Below are positions 27,476-36,272 of a DNA stretch of 64,000 bases, piece after piece. Numbering within the stretch: position 1 is the first letter of the stretch; every line of letters starts with the position of its first letter. The DNA is taken from contig QXWW01000011.1 of the NCBI GenBank assembly GCA_009911185.1, positions 1 to 64,000 of the forward strand. Reading direction: 5' to 3'. The notes beneath the pieces were generated by a model that was given only the letters and a program-made list of their open reading frames with translations, made no database searches and was not told where the DNA came from. Source of the DNA: Lachnospiraceae bacterium. Lineage in GTDB: Bacteria > Bacillota > Clostridia > Lachnospirales > Lachnospiraceae. Position numbers and translations under genes: made by a program.

Positions 27476-27484
27476 TGGTATAAT
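27476..27484 (+). promoter_or_regulatory. Extended -10 promoter of the aminotransferase
   Basis: TGG followed by TATAAT (27479-27484) forms an extended -10 box 26 bp upstream of the start codon at 27510. The short leader holds only the AGGAGG ribosome site. Confidence 0.55.
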
Positions 27485-27509
27485 ACGAAAATTTCAGGAG
27501 GATAAAACA

Positions 27510-28796
27510 ATGCATTCATACCAGGAAATGAGCAAGGAAGAGTTATTACAGGAAAAAGCGGAGCTGGAAGCGGTCTATCAGAAATATGCAGACAGCGGGC
27601 TGAAGCTGGATATGTCCAGAGGCAAGCCTTCTGTGGAGCAGTTAAACTTGTCCATGGGGATGATGGATGTACTGAACAGCAGTACCAACCTGAAATGTGA
27701 AGATGGAACCGACTGCCGGAACTACGGTGTTTTGGATGGAATTCGGGAAGCACAGGTATTGTTGGGCGATATGATCGAATGCAATCCTGATTACATTATT
27801 ATTTATGGAAATTCCAGTTTGAATATTATGTATGATACAATTTCACGTTCCATGACTCATGGCGTGATGGGAAGTACTCCCTGGTGCAAGCTGGATAAAG
27901 TAAAATTTTTATGTCCGGTTCCGGGATATGACAGGCATTTTGCAATTACGGAGTATTTTGGAATAGAAATGATTAATGTGCCCATGCTTCCCACTGGTCC
28001 GGATATGGATATGGTGGAGGAACTGGTGAGCAGTGACCCGGCGATTAAAGGGATCTGGTGCGTTCCCAAATATTCGAATCCGCAGGGAATTACTTATTCG
28101 GCCGAAACTGTGCGGCGGTTTGCAAGGCTCAAACCGGCTGCCGAGGATTTCCGTATTTACTGGGATAATGCGTATGGGGTGCATCATCTGTATGATCTTG
28201 ACCAGGATCATTTGGTGGAGCTTCTTGCAGAATGTAAACGTGTAGGAAATCCGGATCTGGTTTATAAGTTCTGTTCTACTTCCAAAATCAGTTTTCCAGG
28301 TTCCGGTGTTGCCGCAATCGCTGCGTCGAAAAATAATCTGAAAGATATTAAAAAACAGCTTCAAATTCAGACGATCGGTCATGATAAGGTAAACCAGTTG
28401 CGTCATGTGCGGTTTTTTAAGGATATTTATGGCATGACGGAGCATATGAAGAAACATGCGGATATTTTAAGACCAAAATTTGAAATGATCATCGACACCT
28501 TTGAGCGGGAGCTTGCAGGCAGAGACGCCGGGAGCTGGATTGCGCCTAAGGGAGGATATTTTATGGCATTTGAGGCGATGGAAGGGTGCGCCAAAGCGAT
28601 TGTAGCCAAAGCAAAAGAAGCGGGAGTTACCATGACGCCTGCAGGCGCCCCGTATCCATATGGAAAGGACCCCAAAGACTCCACGATACGTATTGCTCCT
28701 TCTTTTCCGACCCTGGAAGAATTGAGAATGGCGACGGATATTTTTGTAACCTGTGTGAAGCTGGTAACGATTGATAAAGTTTTGGAGAATAAGTAA
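27510..28796 (+). CDS. PLP-dependent aminotransferase (aspartate aminotransferase type 1c-like)
   Basis: The 428-residue product belongs to the fold-type I aminotransferases; the pattern LDMSRGKPSVEQLNLS, the NYG.LDG region and WCVPKYSNPQGITYS fit the 'Asp_aminotransf' group sometimes annotated MocR-like but lacking any DNA-binding domain. The PLP lysine is in SKISFPGSG. It probably transfers amino groups between aspartate or another amino acid and 2-oxoglutarate. I chose ATG 27510, nine bases after AGGAGG; the open frame begins earlier without a ribosome site. It is a single-gene unit between its promoter and a terminator. Confidence 0.88.
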   Translation: MHSYQEMSKEELLQEKAELEAVYQKYADSGLKLDMSRGKPSVEQLNLSMGMMDVLNSSTNLKCEDGTDCRNYGVLDGIREAQVLLGDMIECNPDYIIIYGNSSLNIMYDTISRSMTHGVMGSTPWCKLDKVKFLCPVPGYDRHFAITEYFGIEMINVPMLPTGPDMDMVEELVSSDPAIKGIWCVPKYSNPQGITYSAETVRRFARLKPAAEDFRIYWDNAYGVHHLYDLDQDHLVELLAECKRVGNPDLVYKFCSTSKISFPGSGVAAIAASKNNLKDIKKQLQIQTIGHDKVNQLRHVRFFKDIYGMTEHMKKHADILRPKFEMIIDTFERELAGRDAGSWIAPKGGYFMAFEAMEGCAKAIVAKAKEAGVTMTPAGAPYPYGKDPKDSTIRIAPSFPTLEELRMATDIFVTCVKLVTIDKVLENK

Positions 28797-28824
28797 TACG
28801 CGGGAATCGTAAATCGTACAAAGG

Positions 28825-28868
28825 AAACAGCCGGAATTTGTGGGACGCCATAAATTGTGGCTGTTTTT
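28825..28868 (+). terminator. Rho-independent terminator after the aminotransferase
   Basis: AAACAGCC (28825-28832) pairs with GGCTGTTT (28859-28866) and an inner AATTT/AAATT stem extends it; TTTTT follows within the end of the stem. Confidence 0.7.
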
Positions 28869-28910
28869 ACGGGAAATTGAATGTAAAGACTTCCGCAAGT
28901 ATATGGAATG

Positions 28911-28919
28911 TGCTATACT
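28911..28919 (+). promoter_or_regulatory. Extended -10 promoter of the alarmone synthetase gene
   Basis: TGC followed by TATACT (28914-28919) is an extended -10 box about 110 bp upstream of the start at 29031. No convincing -35 box is present. Confidence 0.45.
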
Positions 28920-29030
28920 ATGATTTGTATGAGAAGGGATAAGGAAGTTAAAGTGGGCCTGCCCGCTTTACTTATGAGGATAAGAGAACGAAAAGTTTTC
29001 GATACTTTATCATTGAAGGAAGGAAGCGCT

Positions 29031-29684
29031 ATGGATTATGCCGAAAAATTTAACGAAGGTGTGACTAGTTGGGAAACGGTGATTTTCTTATACAATTCAG
29101 CCCTGAAAGAAGTAGGAACGAAACTTGAAATTTTAAATGATGAATTTTGCCATATACATAACTACAATCCCATTGAATATATCAAATCCAGGATTAAGAC
29201 TCCGGAAAGCATTGTTAAAAAATTGAAAAGGAATCATTATGAAAGTACGATTGACAATATGGTGAATCATGTCAATGATATTGCAGGAATCCGTTTGGTC
29301 TGTTCGTTTACTTCTGATATTTACCGTCTGGCGGAGATGATCGGAAGGCAGAACGATCTTACGGTAGTTTCGGTAAAGGATTATATCAGGCATCCCAAGG
29401 AAAGTGGTTATAAGAGCTACCATATGCTGGTCACCGTGCCTATTTTTTTGACAGACCGGGTGATTGATACGAAGGTAGAGATACAGATCCGCACGATTGC
29501 CATGGATTTCTGGGCAAGCCTGGAGCATAAGATTTATTATAAATTTGAAGGAGATGCTCCGGAATATATTAGCCGGGATTTGCGGGAGTGTGCAGGAATT
29601 GTTTCTATGCTGGATGCAAAAATGCTTTCTTTAAATGAAGCGATCCTTCAGGCAAGAGAAGAACAAGGGGAAGAACAGGAATGA
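29031..29684 (+). CDS. relQ: Small alarmone synthetase (RelQ-like GTP pyrophosphokinase)
   Basis: The enzyme transfers pyrophosphate from ATP to GDP or GTP to make (p)ppGpp without a hydrolase domain. The 217-residue product carries the synthetase motifs SRIKTPESIVKKLKR, DIAGIRLVCSF, KESGYKSYHMLV and VEIQIRTIAMDFWASLEHK, and has the short length of the RelQ/RelP class. RelQ or RelP cannot be separated firmly by eye; the long C-terminal helix favours RelQ. ATG 29031 follows GAAGGAAG; the frame extends upstream without a ribosome site. The next gene overlaps it by 4 bp, so the two are coupled. Confidence 0.9.
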   Translation: MDYAEKFNEGVTSWETVIFLYNSALKEVGTKLEILNDEFCHIHNYNPIEYIKSRIKTPESIVKKLKRNHYESTIDNMVNHVNDIAGIRLVCSFTSDIYRLAEMIGRQNDLTVVSVKDYIRHPKESGYKSYHMLVTVPIFLTDRVIDTKVEIQIRTIAMDFWASLEHKIYYKFEGDAPEYISRDLRECAGIVSMLDAKMLSLNEAILQAREEQGEEQE

Positions 29685-30520
29685 TGAAAGTAAGTATTTT
29701 AACTGAGAATACGGTATATAAGCGGGGATTTTTAGGTGAACATGGTTTATCACTGCTGATTGAGTATCAGGGAAAAAGGTATCTGTTTGATACGGGGCAG
29801 AGTCAGGTGTTTTTGCATAACGCACAAAAACTTCGTTTGCAGAAAAAGGATTTGGACGGCATTATATTGAGCCATGGACATTATGATCATGGCGGCGGTA
29901 TGGAATATGTGCGGGAGTGGGGAAATGATGTTCCGGTGTATGTCCAGCAAAAAGCATTTGAAAAAAAATATACAGAGAATCCCAGAAACAAGGAGATAAG
30001 GTATATTGGCCTAGAAAATGCTGCCGGCTGGCAGCAAGGGAAAGGAATTTGCAGACTTCAGGGCGGATGCACCAAAATTGGCGAAGGTGTGTATCTTTTG
30101 TCCGAGATTCCTTATACCACGGAATTTGAGCCAATGCCGGACGGATTTTGGCGGGAGGTTTTGAAAGTGCAGGAGCCGGAGCTGGAGGCAGACCCGATGG
30201 CAGATGAACAGCTTTTAGTCATGGAGCATGAGCAGGGGCTGTCAATATTTGCAGGATGTGCTCATCCAGGTATTATAAACTGCCTTAAATACGTACAGTC
30301 GGAATTTCCTGGAGTTCCTGTTCACAGCCTTGTGGCGGGAATGCATCTTAAAAGTTGTGACAGTCAGCGTATTAGACGAACGATTCGGGCACTTCAGGAA
30401 ATGGGAATAGATATTGTGGTTCCGCTGCATTGTACAGGAATCCGCGCGATTGGTATGATAAAAGAAGTGTTGGGAGAGCGTTGTATCCTGGCAGAAGCAG
30501 GAAGGCAGATAGAAATTTAA
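29681..30520 (+). CDS. MBL-fold metallo-hydrolase
   Basis: The 279-residue protein has the metallo-beta-lactamase fold with the metal motif SHGHYDHGGG near residue 64 and a second-metal region at FAGCAHPGIINC and MHL. It resembles the COG1237 group, whose archaeal members are linked to methanopterin synthesis; in Firmicutes the substrate is unknown. The start ATGATG overlaps the stop of the alarmone synthetase, so the two proteins are made together. A role in the stringent response is possible but only by context. No signal peptide is present. Confidence 0.88.
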   Translation: MMKVSILTENTVYKRGFLGEHGLSLLIEYQGKRYLFDTGQSQVFLHNAQKLRLQKKDLDGIILSHGHYDHGGGMEYVREWGNDVPVYVQQKAFEKKYTENPRNKEIRYIGLENAAGWQQGKGICRLQGGCTKIGEGVYLLSEIPYTTEFEPMPDGFWREVLKVQEPELEADPMADEQLLVMEHEQGLSIFAGCAHPGIINCLKYVQSEFPGVPVHSLVAGMHLKSCDSQRIRRTIRALQEMGIDIVVPLHCTGIRAIGMIKEVLGERCILAEAGRQIEI

Positions 30521-30539
30521 AACACGTCTGGAGGATAAA

Positions 30540-32204
30540 ATGAAACAGAAAAAGAGTATGATGTATATTTTTATGGAAGGAACCGCAGCATTGTATGCAA
30601 TTTCGATGCTGGTTCTTTTTCCTTTATTTTATGCCAATAACTATATAGATATTTCTACGGCAAAGCTTTCCTTTTTCCGCGTGTGCGCCATAGCAATGCC
30701 GTTGCTGTTTTTTTTATTTGCAGGTATGGGCTGGCTGCAGCAATACAAAGAGTCTGTGCGGCAAAATGCAAAAAATTATAATAAAAAGAAGAAAGCGGCC
30801 GCAAAACAAGAGGGTTCTTCCCTGACCAAAAAAGAGATTGTCAGGCAATGGCTGTCTGGAGTATCTGCGCCTTCATGGTTTGCGGTAGTGTTTGTGGCAG
30901 GCGTGTGTATCGCCACAATATTTTCGGTAGATCCGCTGGAGTCCTGGCAGGGGCTGGAGGGCAGGAAGTTAGGGCTTCAGGTATTTTTGCTTTGCGTGAT
31001 TTCCTATATGCTGGTCGGGAAATATTTAAAACCCGGCAAGTGGCTGATATGGACGTTTTTTGCCGGCAATACCATTGTATTTGTACTTGCCATTTTAAAT
31101 TTTTGGGCTGTGGATCCTCTGGGAATGTATGAGAATCTGGTTACGGAGCAGCATGAAAGCTTTATCAGTACCATTGGAAATGTGAATGCATGTTCCAGTT
31201 ATCTTTGTATGGTAATGCCTGCTGCTATGGCGTTGTATACAGTAGTGAAGACAAAAGCTCTGCGTGTCGCCACAGGTATTTTTTTGGTACTGGGGTTCTG
31301 GACTTGTTACTGTACCAGAAGTGGGAGCTGGCTGCTTGGAGTGGGAGCTGCATTTCTGGTTTTGCTGTGGTTTGCAATCTGCGATCATAGTCATATGCAG
31401 AGGTTTTTGGAAATCTGTGCCTTATTTTGGTTTAGCAGTCTGTTGATGGAGTTTTCTGTTCTGATTGGAGATGCAGTTGGTTCTAAAGGTTTGATGTTTT
31501 TGGGATTTAAACGGGAGAGACTTCAAAGTGGAGGTATGCTCAATGGATATGTATTGTTTATAACGGGTATACTGATTTTAGGAGGACTGCTTTTTTTGAA
31601 AAGCAGAGAAAAGAAGCAGCAGGAGTTGCCATATCGTACGTTACGAATATGGATTTTTAGCATTCTTGCAATCTTTTTTGGGATTGGCGTTCTGCTTGTG
31701 GCAATAGCCAATTTGAAACCAGGCGGCTGGGAGGGGACGTTATCCTTTTTGAACCGACTGAAAATACAAGATTATTTTGGGAGCAGGCGGGGATATATAT
31801 GGAAGACTACGGTGAGAGGATGGCTGCAGCTTCCGTTATGGGATAAAATTACCGGTTATGGCCTAAACTGTTATCACATGTTTATTGAGCAGTATGGTGG
31901 AGATAGTGTGACAGAGATGTTTAACGGGGCCAGGCTGGTTGACGCGCACAATGAATTGCTACAGTTTCTAACTACTACAGGTCTGTTAGGCGTTGTGGGG
32001 TATTTTGGGCTGTTGATCGGGACGGCAGTCAGAGCGGCGAAACGATACGTCAAGAGTCCGGTAATGGTGCTCGGAGTAGCAGTGGTTTGCGGTTATCTGG
32101 CACAGGCAATGGTTAATAACCCTACGGCGTTTTTAACGCCATATCTATTTTTGATGCTGGGAATTATAAAGAGCCTGGAGAATTTGGAAAATGTCAAAGA
32201 GTAA
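30540..32204 (+). CDS. O-antigen ligase/polymerase-like membrane protein
   Basis: The 554-residue protein has about eleven hydrophobic segments and a large external loop near the C terminus with the Wzy_C-type signature VDAHNELLQFLTTTGLLG. The loop also holds YFGSRRGYIWKTT, a placement typical of O-antigen ligase-like proteins. In Gram-positive bacteria such proteins polymerise or attach surface polysaccharide, teichoic-acid-like polymers or glycans. There are no polysaccharide genes nearby except the distant GT4, so the substrate is unknown. It overlaps the following thrE gene by 14 bp. Confidence 0.85.
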   Translation: MKQKKSMMYIFMEGTAALYAISMLVLFPLFYANNYIDISTAKLSFFRVCAIAMPLLFFLFAGMGWLQQYKESVRQNAKNYNKKKKAAAKQEGSSLTKKEIVRQWLSGVSAPSWFAVVFVAGVCIATIFSVDPLESWQGLEGRKLGLQVFLLCVISYMLVGKYLKPGKWLIWTFFAGNTIVFVLAILNFWAVDPLGMYENLVTEQHESFISTIGNVNACSSYLCMVMPAAMALYTVVKTKALRVATGIFLVLGFWTCYCTRSGSWLLGVGAAFLVLLWFAICDHSHMQRFLEICALFWFSSLLMEFSVLIGDAVGSKGLMFLGFKRERLQSGGMLNGYVLFITGILILGGLLFLKSREKKQQELPYRTLRIWIFSILAIFFGIGVLLVAIANLKPGGWEGTLSFLNRLKIQDYFGSRRGYIWKTTVRGWLQLPLWDKITGYGLNCYHMFIEQYGGDSVTEMFNGARLVDAHNELLQFLTTTGLLGVVGYFGLLIGTAVRAAKRYVKSPVMVLGVAVVCGYLAQAMVNNPTAFLTPYLFLMLGIIKSLENLENVKE

Positions 32205-32970
32205 GATGATTTTAGATCTTGCGGTATCAATGGGAGAAGAGCTTTTAAAAAATGGAGCTGAAATCTACCGGGTACAGGAAACGGTCGAACATGTAATGGA
32301 GGCGTACGGGGCCGAAGATTATAACGTTTTTGTATTGACAAACGGTATTTTTGCAACGATTCATGAAAACCGCGAAGACGCCGGAAGTATCGTGAGAAAT
32401 GTTCCAATTGGCACAGTAAATCTGAAAAAAATAGCGGTTATCAATCAGATATCCAGAGAGATTTGTCAGGGTTCCTGCAGCATTCCGCAAGCAAAGAAAC
32501 GATTGGAACAGTGTCAGAAAACTTCCGTCATGTCCAAAAAGGCTTTAATTCCGGCATGTGGAATTGGGAGTGCAGGTTTTTGTTACCTTTTAGGAGGTCA
32601 TCCTTTTGACAGCTTGTTTTCTTTTTTTCTGGGAATGCTTCTGCAATGGTTTTTGCTTATAGCGGAAGAACGGCATGTTTCAAAATTTCTGACAGACATT
32701 TCAGGCAGCGCTATGGTGACGATTTTAGGTCTGGTACTCTATGTGCTTGGCTTAAATATTCAGTTTGACCGGGTGATTATCGGCGGAATCATTCTTTTGA
32801 TGCCGGGAGTGGCTCTGGTGACGGCCATCAGGGATTTGTTTAACGGTGATTATCTGTCGGGTGGGATACGGCTGATGGATGCCTTGCTCACGGGAATGTG
32901 CATTGCCATTGGAGTTGGTGCGGCTATTAAAGCATTTCAATTGCTGGGAGGAGGAGCGCTGCCATTATGA
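32191..32970 (+). CDS. Threonine/serine exporter, N-terminal half (ThrE-like)
   Basis: The 259-residue product matches the first part of ThrE: a soluble N-terminal region (GEELLKNGAEIYRVQETVEHVMEAYG begins it) followed by about five membrane helices from residue 115, including LGLVLYVLGLNIQFDRV and a GGIILLMPGVALVTAIRD motif. In this family export of threonine and serine is split between two polypeptides in Firmicutes. The partner follows with a 4-bp overlap. The start overlaps the O-antigen ligase-like gene by 14 bp. Confidence 0.9.
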   Translation: MSKSKMILDLAVSMGEELLKNGAEIYRVQETVEHVMEAYGAEDYNVFVLTNGIFATIHENREDAGSIVRNVPIGTVNLKKIAVINQISREICQGSCSIPQAKKRLEQCQKTSVMSKKALIPACGIGSAGFCYLLGGHPFDSLFSFFLGMLLQWFLLIAEERHVSKFLTDISGSAMVTILGLVLYVLGLNIQFDRVIIGGIILLMPGVALVTAIRDLFNGDYLSGGIRLMDALLTGMCIAIGVGAAIKAFQLLGGGALPL

Positions 32971-33437
32971 TCGTTGAGATAATCGTTGCCATGGTTTCCG
33001 TTCTCGCTTTTGGGGTATCGTTCCATATACCGAAATCAGAATATCTGTATTGCGCGCTCAATGGAGGGTTGGGCTGGGCAGTCTACCGGCTTTGTCAGAA
33101 CGGCGGTTTTGGTCCCACAGCTTCTGCACTGTGGGCGGCTCTGGTATTGACATTGGCGGCAAGAATACTGTCAGCGGTTCGGAAAATGCCCAGCACGGTA
33201 TTTCTGATTGCAGGAATATTCAGTCTGGTGCCAGGTTCAGGAATTTATTATACTTCTTATTATATTATTATGAATGAGTTGTCCAGGGGTTCCTCCAAAG
33301 GAATTGAAACATTTAAAGTTGCAGGCGCTATCGTCCTGGGCATTCTTTTTGGACTGGCGCTTCCACAGAATTGGTTTAACCATTTAGGAAGAATTACAGA
33401 CAGGAAAATCCGCGGGCAGCGGAAAAAGAAAAAGTGA
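32967..33437 (+). CDS. Threonine/serine exporter, C-terminal half (ThrE_2-like)
   Basis: The 156-residue protein has four or five membrane helices and the family pattern PSTVFLIAGIFSLVPGSGIYYT. It is the second half of the split ThrE exporter and overlaps the first by 4 bp (ATGA), so the two are made in equal amounts. A basic GQRKKKK tail ends it. A GC-rich hairpin follows. Confidence 0.9.
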   Translation: MIVEIIVAMVSVLAFGVSFHIPKSEYLYCALNGGLGWAVYRLCQNGGFGPTASALWAALVLTLAARILSAVRKMPSTVFLIAGIFSLVPGSGIYYTSYYIIMNELSRGSSKGIETFKVAGAIVLGILFGLALPQNWFNHLGRITDRKIRGQRKKKK

Positions 33438-33461
33438 CATGTAGAAATGAGAGTAAATGTT

Positions 33462-33490
33462 ATGCCCCGCCAGCTTTGGCGGGGCATTTG
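33462..33490. terminator. Bidirectional terminator between thrE and the amylase
   Basis: A perfect 10-bp GC-rich stem ATGCCCCGCC/GGCGGGGCAT closes a short loop (33472-33477). T-runs on either side are short, so it may serve both convergent units. Confidence 0.65.
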
Positions 33491-33491
33491 A

Positions 33492-34802
33492 CTATTTTTC
33501 ACATTTCCAGAAATAAGCGCTGTAGGCGGGAAGCTCGCTTCCGCCGCCGAAGTCATGTTTTTCTCCTGTAATCAGGTCAACTGCCATGCCGCATCCAGCA
33601 TCGAAATGAGCGGTATATGGTTCGCTGTCAGCGTTGATGGCTACCAAAACACGTTCATTTTCACTCTTCCGCTCAAAAATGCACTGTTTATTGGTGAGCA
33701 CTACAGAACGAAAGGCGCCATAATTTAAAGCTTCGGAAGACTTCTTTGCGGCAGTCAGTTTCGCAATCCAGGCAGTTAATGCTGTCCATTCCGGCGCTTC
33801 GAAGCTGGGGCGCAGAGAAGGGTCGCCGTTGGATTTGTCGCCTTTTGCTCCCCATTCACTGCCATAATACACACAGGGAATACCAGGCATTCCAAAACAC
33901 AGGGCGTAAATTAAAGGAAGATGTTCAGGGGTGCCCAGGATAGAAGCAATTCTGGATACGTCATGGTTATCCACGAAACTCAATAAGTGTTTTCCACGGT
34001 ATAAGGTCCAGTTTTCCGGTCCAAACTGCCGTAGCAGCGAATGGATAATCTCAAACATATTCATGGAGTTGAAGCTGGAATGCAGTCCCTTATAACACTC
34101 ATAATTAGTGGCAGAATGCAGCATACTGTCATTCATTAACTGATTATAGTCGCCGTGCAGCATTTCTCCTACCAGGAAGAAGTCTTCTTTGAGGCTGCTG
34201 CAATGGCTGCGCAGCCGCCTTACAAAATCATGGTCCAGACAGTAGGCTACGTCCAGTCTCAGGCCGTCAATATCCCATTCGTTTACCCAGAAGGAAACGC
34301 TTTCCAGAAGATACTGAATGACTTCTTCATTGCGCAGATTTAATTTTACCAGGTCATAATTGCCTTCCCATCCTTCATACCAAAGCCCGTCATTGTAACC
34401 GGAATTTCCGTTGAAATCAATATGGAACCAGTCGCGGTAGCGGGACTGCTCCCGGTTTTGCAATACATCCTGGAATGCGAAGAATCCTCTGCCGGCGTGG
34501 TTAAATACACCATCTAATACTACGCGGATGCCAGCTTTGTGTAGGGCGTCGCACACTTCTTTGAAATCATCATTTTCTCCCAGACGCACATCAATTTTCC
34601 GGTAATCTCTGGCATTATAGCCATGAGTATCTGATTCAAAAAGAGGGGAAAAATAGATGGCGTTAATGCCCAGTTTCTCCAGATGAGGAATCCAATCCTT
34701 CACTTTGGCGATACGTTTTGCAGGAACTCCGTCGTTTTCAAAGGGAGCGCCGCAGAATCCCAGGGGATAAATTTGATAAAAAACACTTTCGTAAGCCCAC
34801 AT
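33492..34802 (-). CDS. Intracellular alpha-amylase family protein (GH13)
   Basis: The enzyme hydrolyses or transfers alpha-glucosidic bonds in maltodextrin, glycogen or similar glucans. The 436-residue product has the GH13 barrel with the nucleophile D184 in GLRLDVAY, the acid/base E213 in LVGEMLHGD and the transition-state D278 in FVDNHDVSR. There is no signal peptide, so it works on imported or stored glucans. I chose the start MWAYESVFYQIYPLGFC at 34802; the longer frame to 34916 adds a hydrophobic segment without a family match, but the ribosome site before either start is only moderate. It is convergent with thrE. Confidence 0.88.
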   Translation of the reverse strand: MWAYESVFYQIYPLGFCGAPFENDGVPAKRIAKVKDWIPHLEKLGINAIYFSPLFESDTHGYNARDYRKIDVRLGENDDFKEVCDALHKAGIRVVLDGVFNHAGRGFFAFQDVLQNREQSRYRDWFHIDFNGNSGYNDGLWYEGWEGNYDLVKLNLRNEEVIQYLLESVSFWVNEWDIDGLRLDVAYCLDHDFVRRLRSHCSSLKEDFFLVGEMLHGDYNQLMNDSMLHSATNYECYKGLHSSFNSMNMFEIIHSLLRQFGPENWTLYRGKHLLSFVDNHDVSRIASILGTPEHLPLIYALCFGMPGIPCVYYGSEWGAKGDKSNGDPSLRPSFEAPEWTALTAWIAKLTAAKKSSEALNYGAFRSVVLTNKQCIFERKSENERVLVAINADSEPYTAHFDAGCGMAVDLITGEKHDFGGGSELPAYSAYFWKCEK

Positions 34803-34997
34803 AGTTAAGTAAATCCTTTCTATATGCATTAAGCAAATTTCTGAATGAGCACTGTATTCTTCAGAAATTGTCCAGATAGGGAAAAACATTTTTTTGAAAA
34901 AATAGAACGAAATCATTCAGATAATGTTATTATAAGTGTAAACCATTTAGATGGCAAGACAAAAAGCAACAAAGTTTGAAAAGAAAAGGAGAGAAGA

Positions 34998-36020
34998 ATG
35001 GATATAAAGACCATGCGCAGTTTTCTGACGCAGTTTCAGGAAACCTTATTAGTGAAGAAAGAAATGGTACTTTCAGGGGAAAGGATTCTCGTAGCGGGGA
35101 TTTGCCTGGAAGAGGAGACGTTAAAGCTGTATCTGTTTGCAGAGGGAAAAGACAGAAGCGCATATTTCAAAAATTTAGAACGCATGGAGAGAAAACGTAA
35201 AAAGGGAACGCTGACCAGGAGAGAGGAAATTCTGGGGCAATTAGAGGAAGGGCAAAATGAAATTTTTGACATACTTCCGGAAATCCGAATCAATGGGAAG
35301 TTATATGAATTTTCCTCCGGAACAAGTGGAAACCTGGAGGAATATGATGAATGGGGGAGAATTTTATTGATGAATCTTCTTTTACATCAGGCGGAATTTG
35401 GTTTTTTGGAGGAGCGGGAACTTTCCTTGATCGCCTACCATATTTTGGAGTTTGCCGGAAAATATGATAGAATCCCTTTTACAAAGGAAGATTTGCAAAC
35501 GCTGGAGTTTATTCACAAGCCCAAGAATTACCATGTCCCGGTTAAGCGGAAAATGACTTTAAAACTGGGAGAGCAAAAGGGCGGCAGACAAAGTTTTTTC
35601 TGTGAGAAAACAGGGAAAAGGGTTGAATTTTTTATAAACAGCGTGAAATTGGTCGATTTACAAAAGGAAATCTATCAGAAATCTGAGGAACTGCTGAGGC
35701 GGGGGCGCATGAGCGGTGAGCAGGCGGAGGAATACAGGGAGCATATGAAGAAATTATGTCCTGCGGATAAACGGCTGATTGTAGTCGCGTATGAATGCGG
35801 GGAAGCTTTTCTGGAGTTTTATACCAGGGAAGAGCTTCTGGAAACAGTAAAACCAGTCTGTTGTGCAGAATCATATTTTTTGCTGGGGAGATTTGCGGAT
35901 GGGTCTGGAATGCATGGAAAAGAACTGAAAACGGCGCTGATTTATCAACCGGTAGAGCCTGATATAAAAGAGGTGGAGCTGGAATTACTATGTGCGTTTG
36001 TAAGAGGAGAGGAGATTTGA
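34998..36020 (+). CDS. Conserved hypothetical cytoplasmic protein
   Basis: The 340-residue product has a good AAAGGAGAG ribosome site and protein-like composition, with no signal peptide or membrane segment. Residues 1-135 are charged and helical-beta mixed; a central region has LIAYHILEFAGKYDRIPFT; the C-terminal half begins with SFFCEKTGKRVEFF and ends with an acidic stretch. I do not recognise a family. It stands alone between the divergent amylase gene and the sensor kinase, with about 240 bp before the kinase. Confidence 0.7.
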   Translation: MDIKTMRSFLTQFQETLLVKKEMVLSGERILVAGICLEEETLKLYLFAEGKDRSAYFKNLERMERKRKKGTLTRREEILGQLEEGQNEIFDILPEIRINGKLYEFSSGTSGNLEEYDEWGRILLMNLLLHQAEFGFLEERELSLIAYHILEFAGKYDRIPFTKEDLQTLEFIHKPKNYHVPVKRKMTLKLGEQKGGRQSFFCEKTGKRVEFFINSVKLVDLQKEIYQKSEELLRRGRMSGEQAEEYREHMKKLCPADKRLIVVAYECGEAFLEFYTREELLETVKPVCCAESYFLLGRFADGSGMHGKELKTALIYQPVEPDIKEVELELLCAFVRGEEI

Positions 36021-36230
36021 TAAAAAAGACTGTTTGTGATATGATTAGAAATATCTTTGTAAATGATTGCAATATTACTGAGAAGATGTTGAAAGGATGC
36101 AGACTATATCCATGATTTTGCTTATGAGACATTTCTGGTTGGATGCATTTTTTGCATGTATTTTAAATTCAGGAGGGGGAAAGCAGCAAGTCATAATTGT
36201 AAATATGGAGGATGCCAATAGGAATTGAAA

Positions 36231-36251
36231 ATTTGAACTTAAAATTCAAAT
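36231..36251 (+). promoter_or_regulatory. Inverted repeat upstream of the sensor kinase
   Basis: ATTTGAA (36231-36237) and TTCAAAT (36245-36251) form a dyad with 7-bp spacing about 20 bp before the kinase start. It is a plausible operator or the footprint of a response regulator; nothing confirms it. Confidence 0.35.
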
Positions 36252-36272
36252 ACGATAGAAATGGAGAAGGAA

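Noticed and set aside
7333-27745. Avoidance of GAATTC by the host because of the EcoRI-like system
   Set aside because: At least four sites are present in the window (7333, 18661, 19459, 27740), so complete avoidance is not seen; a full count was not made.
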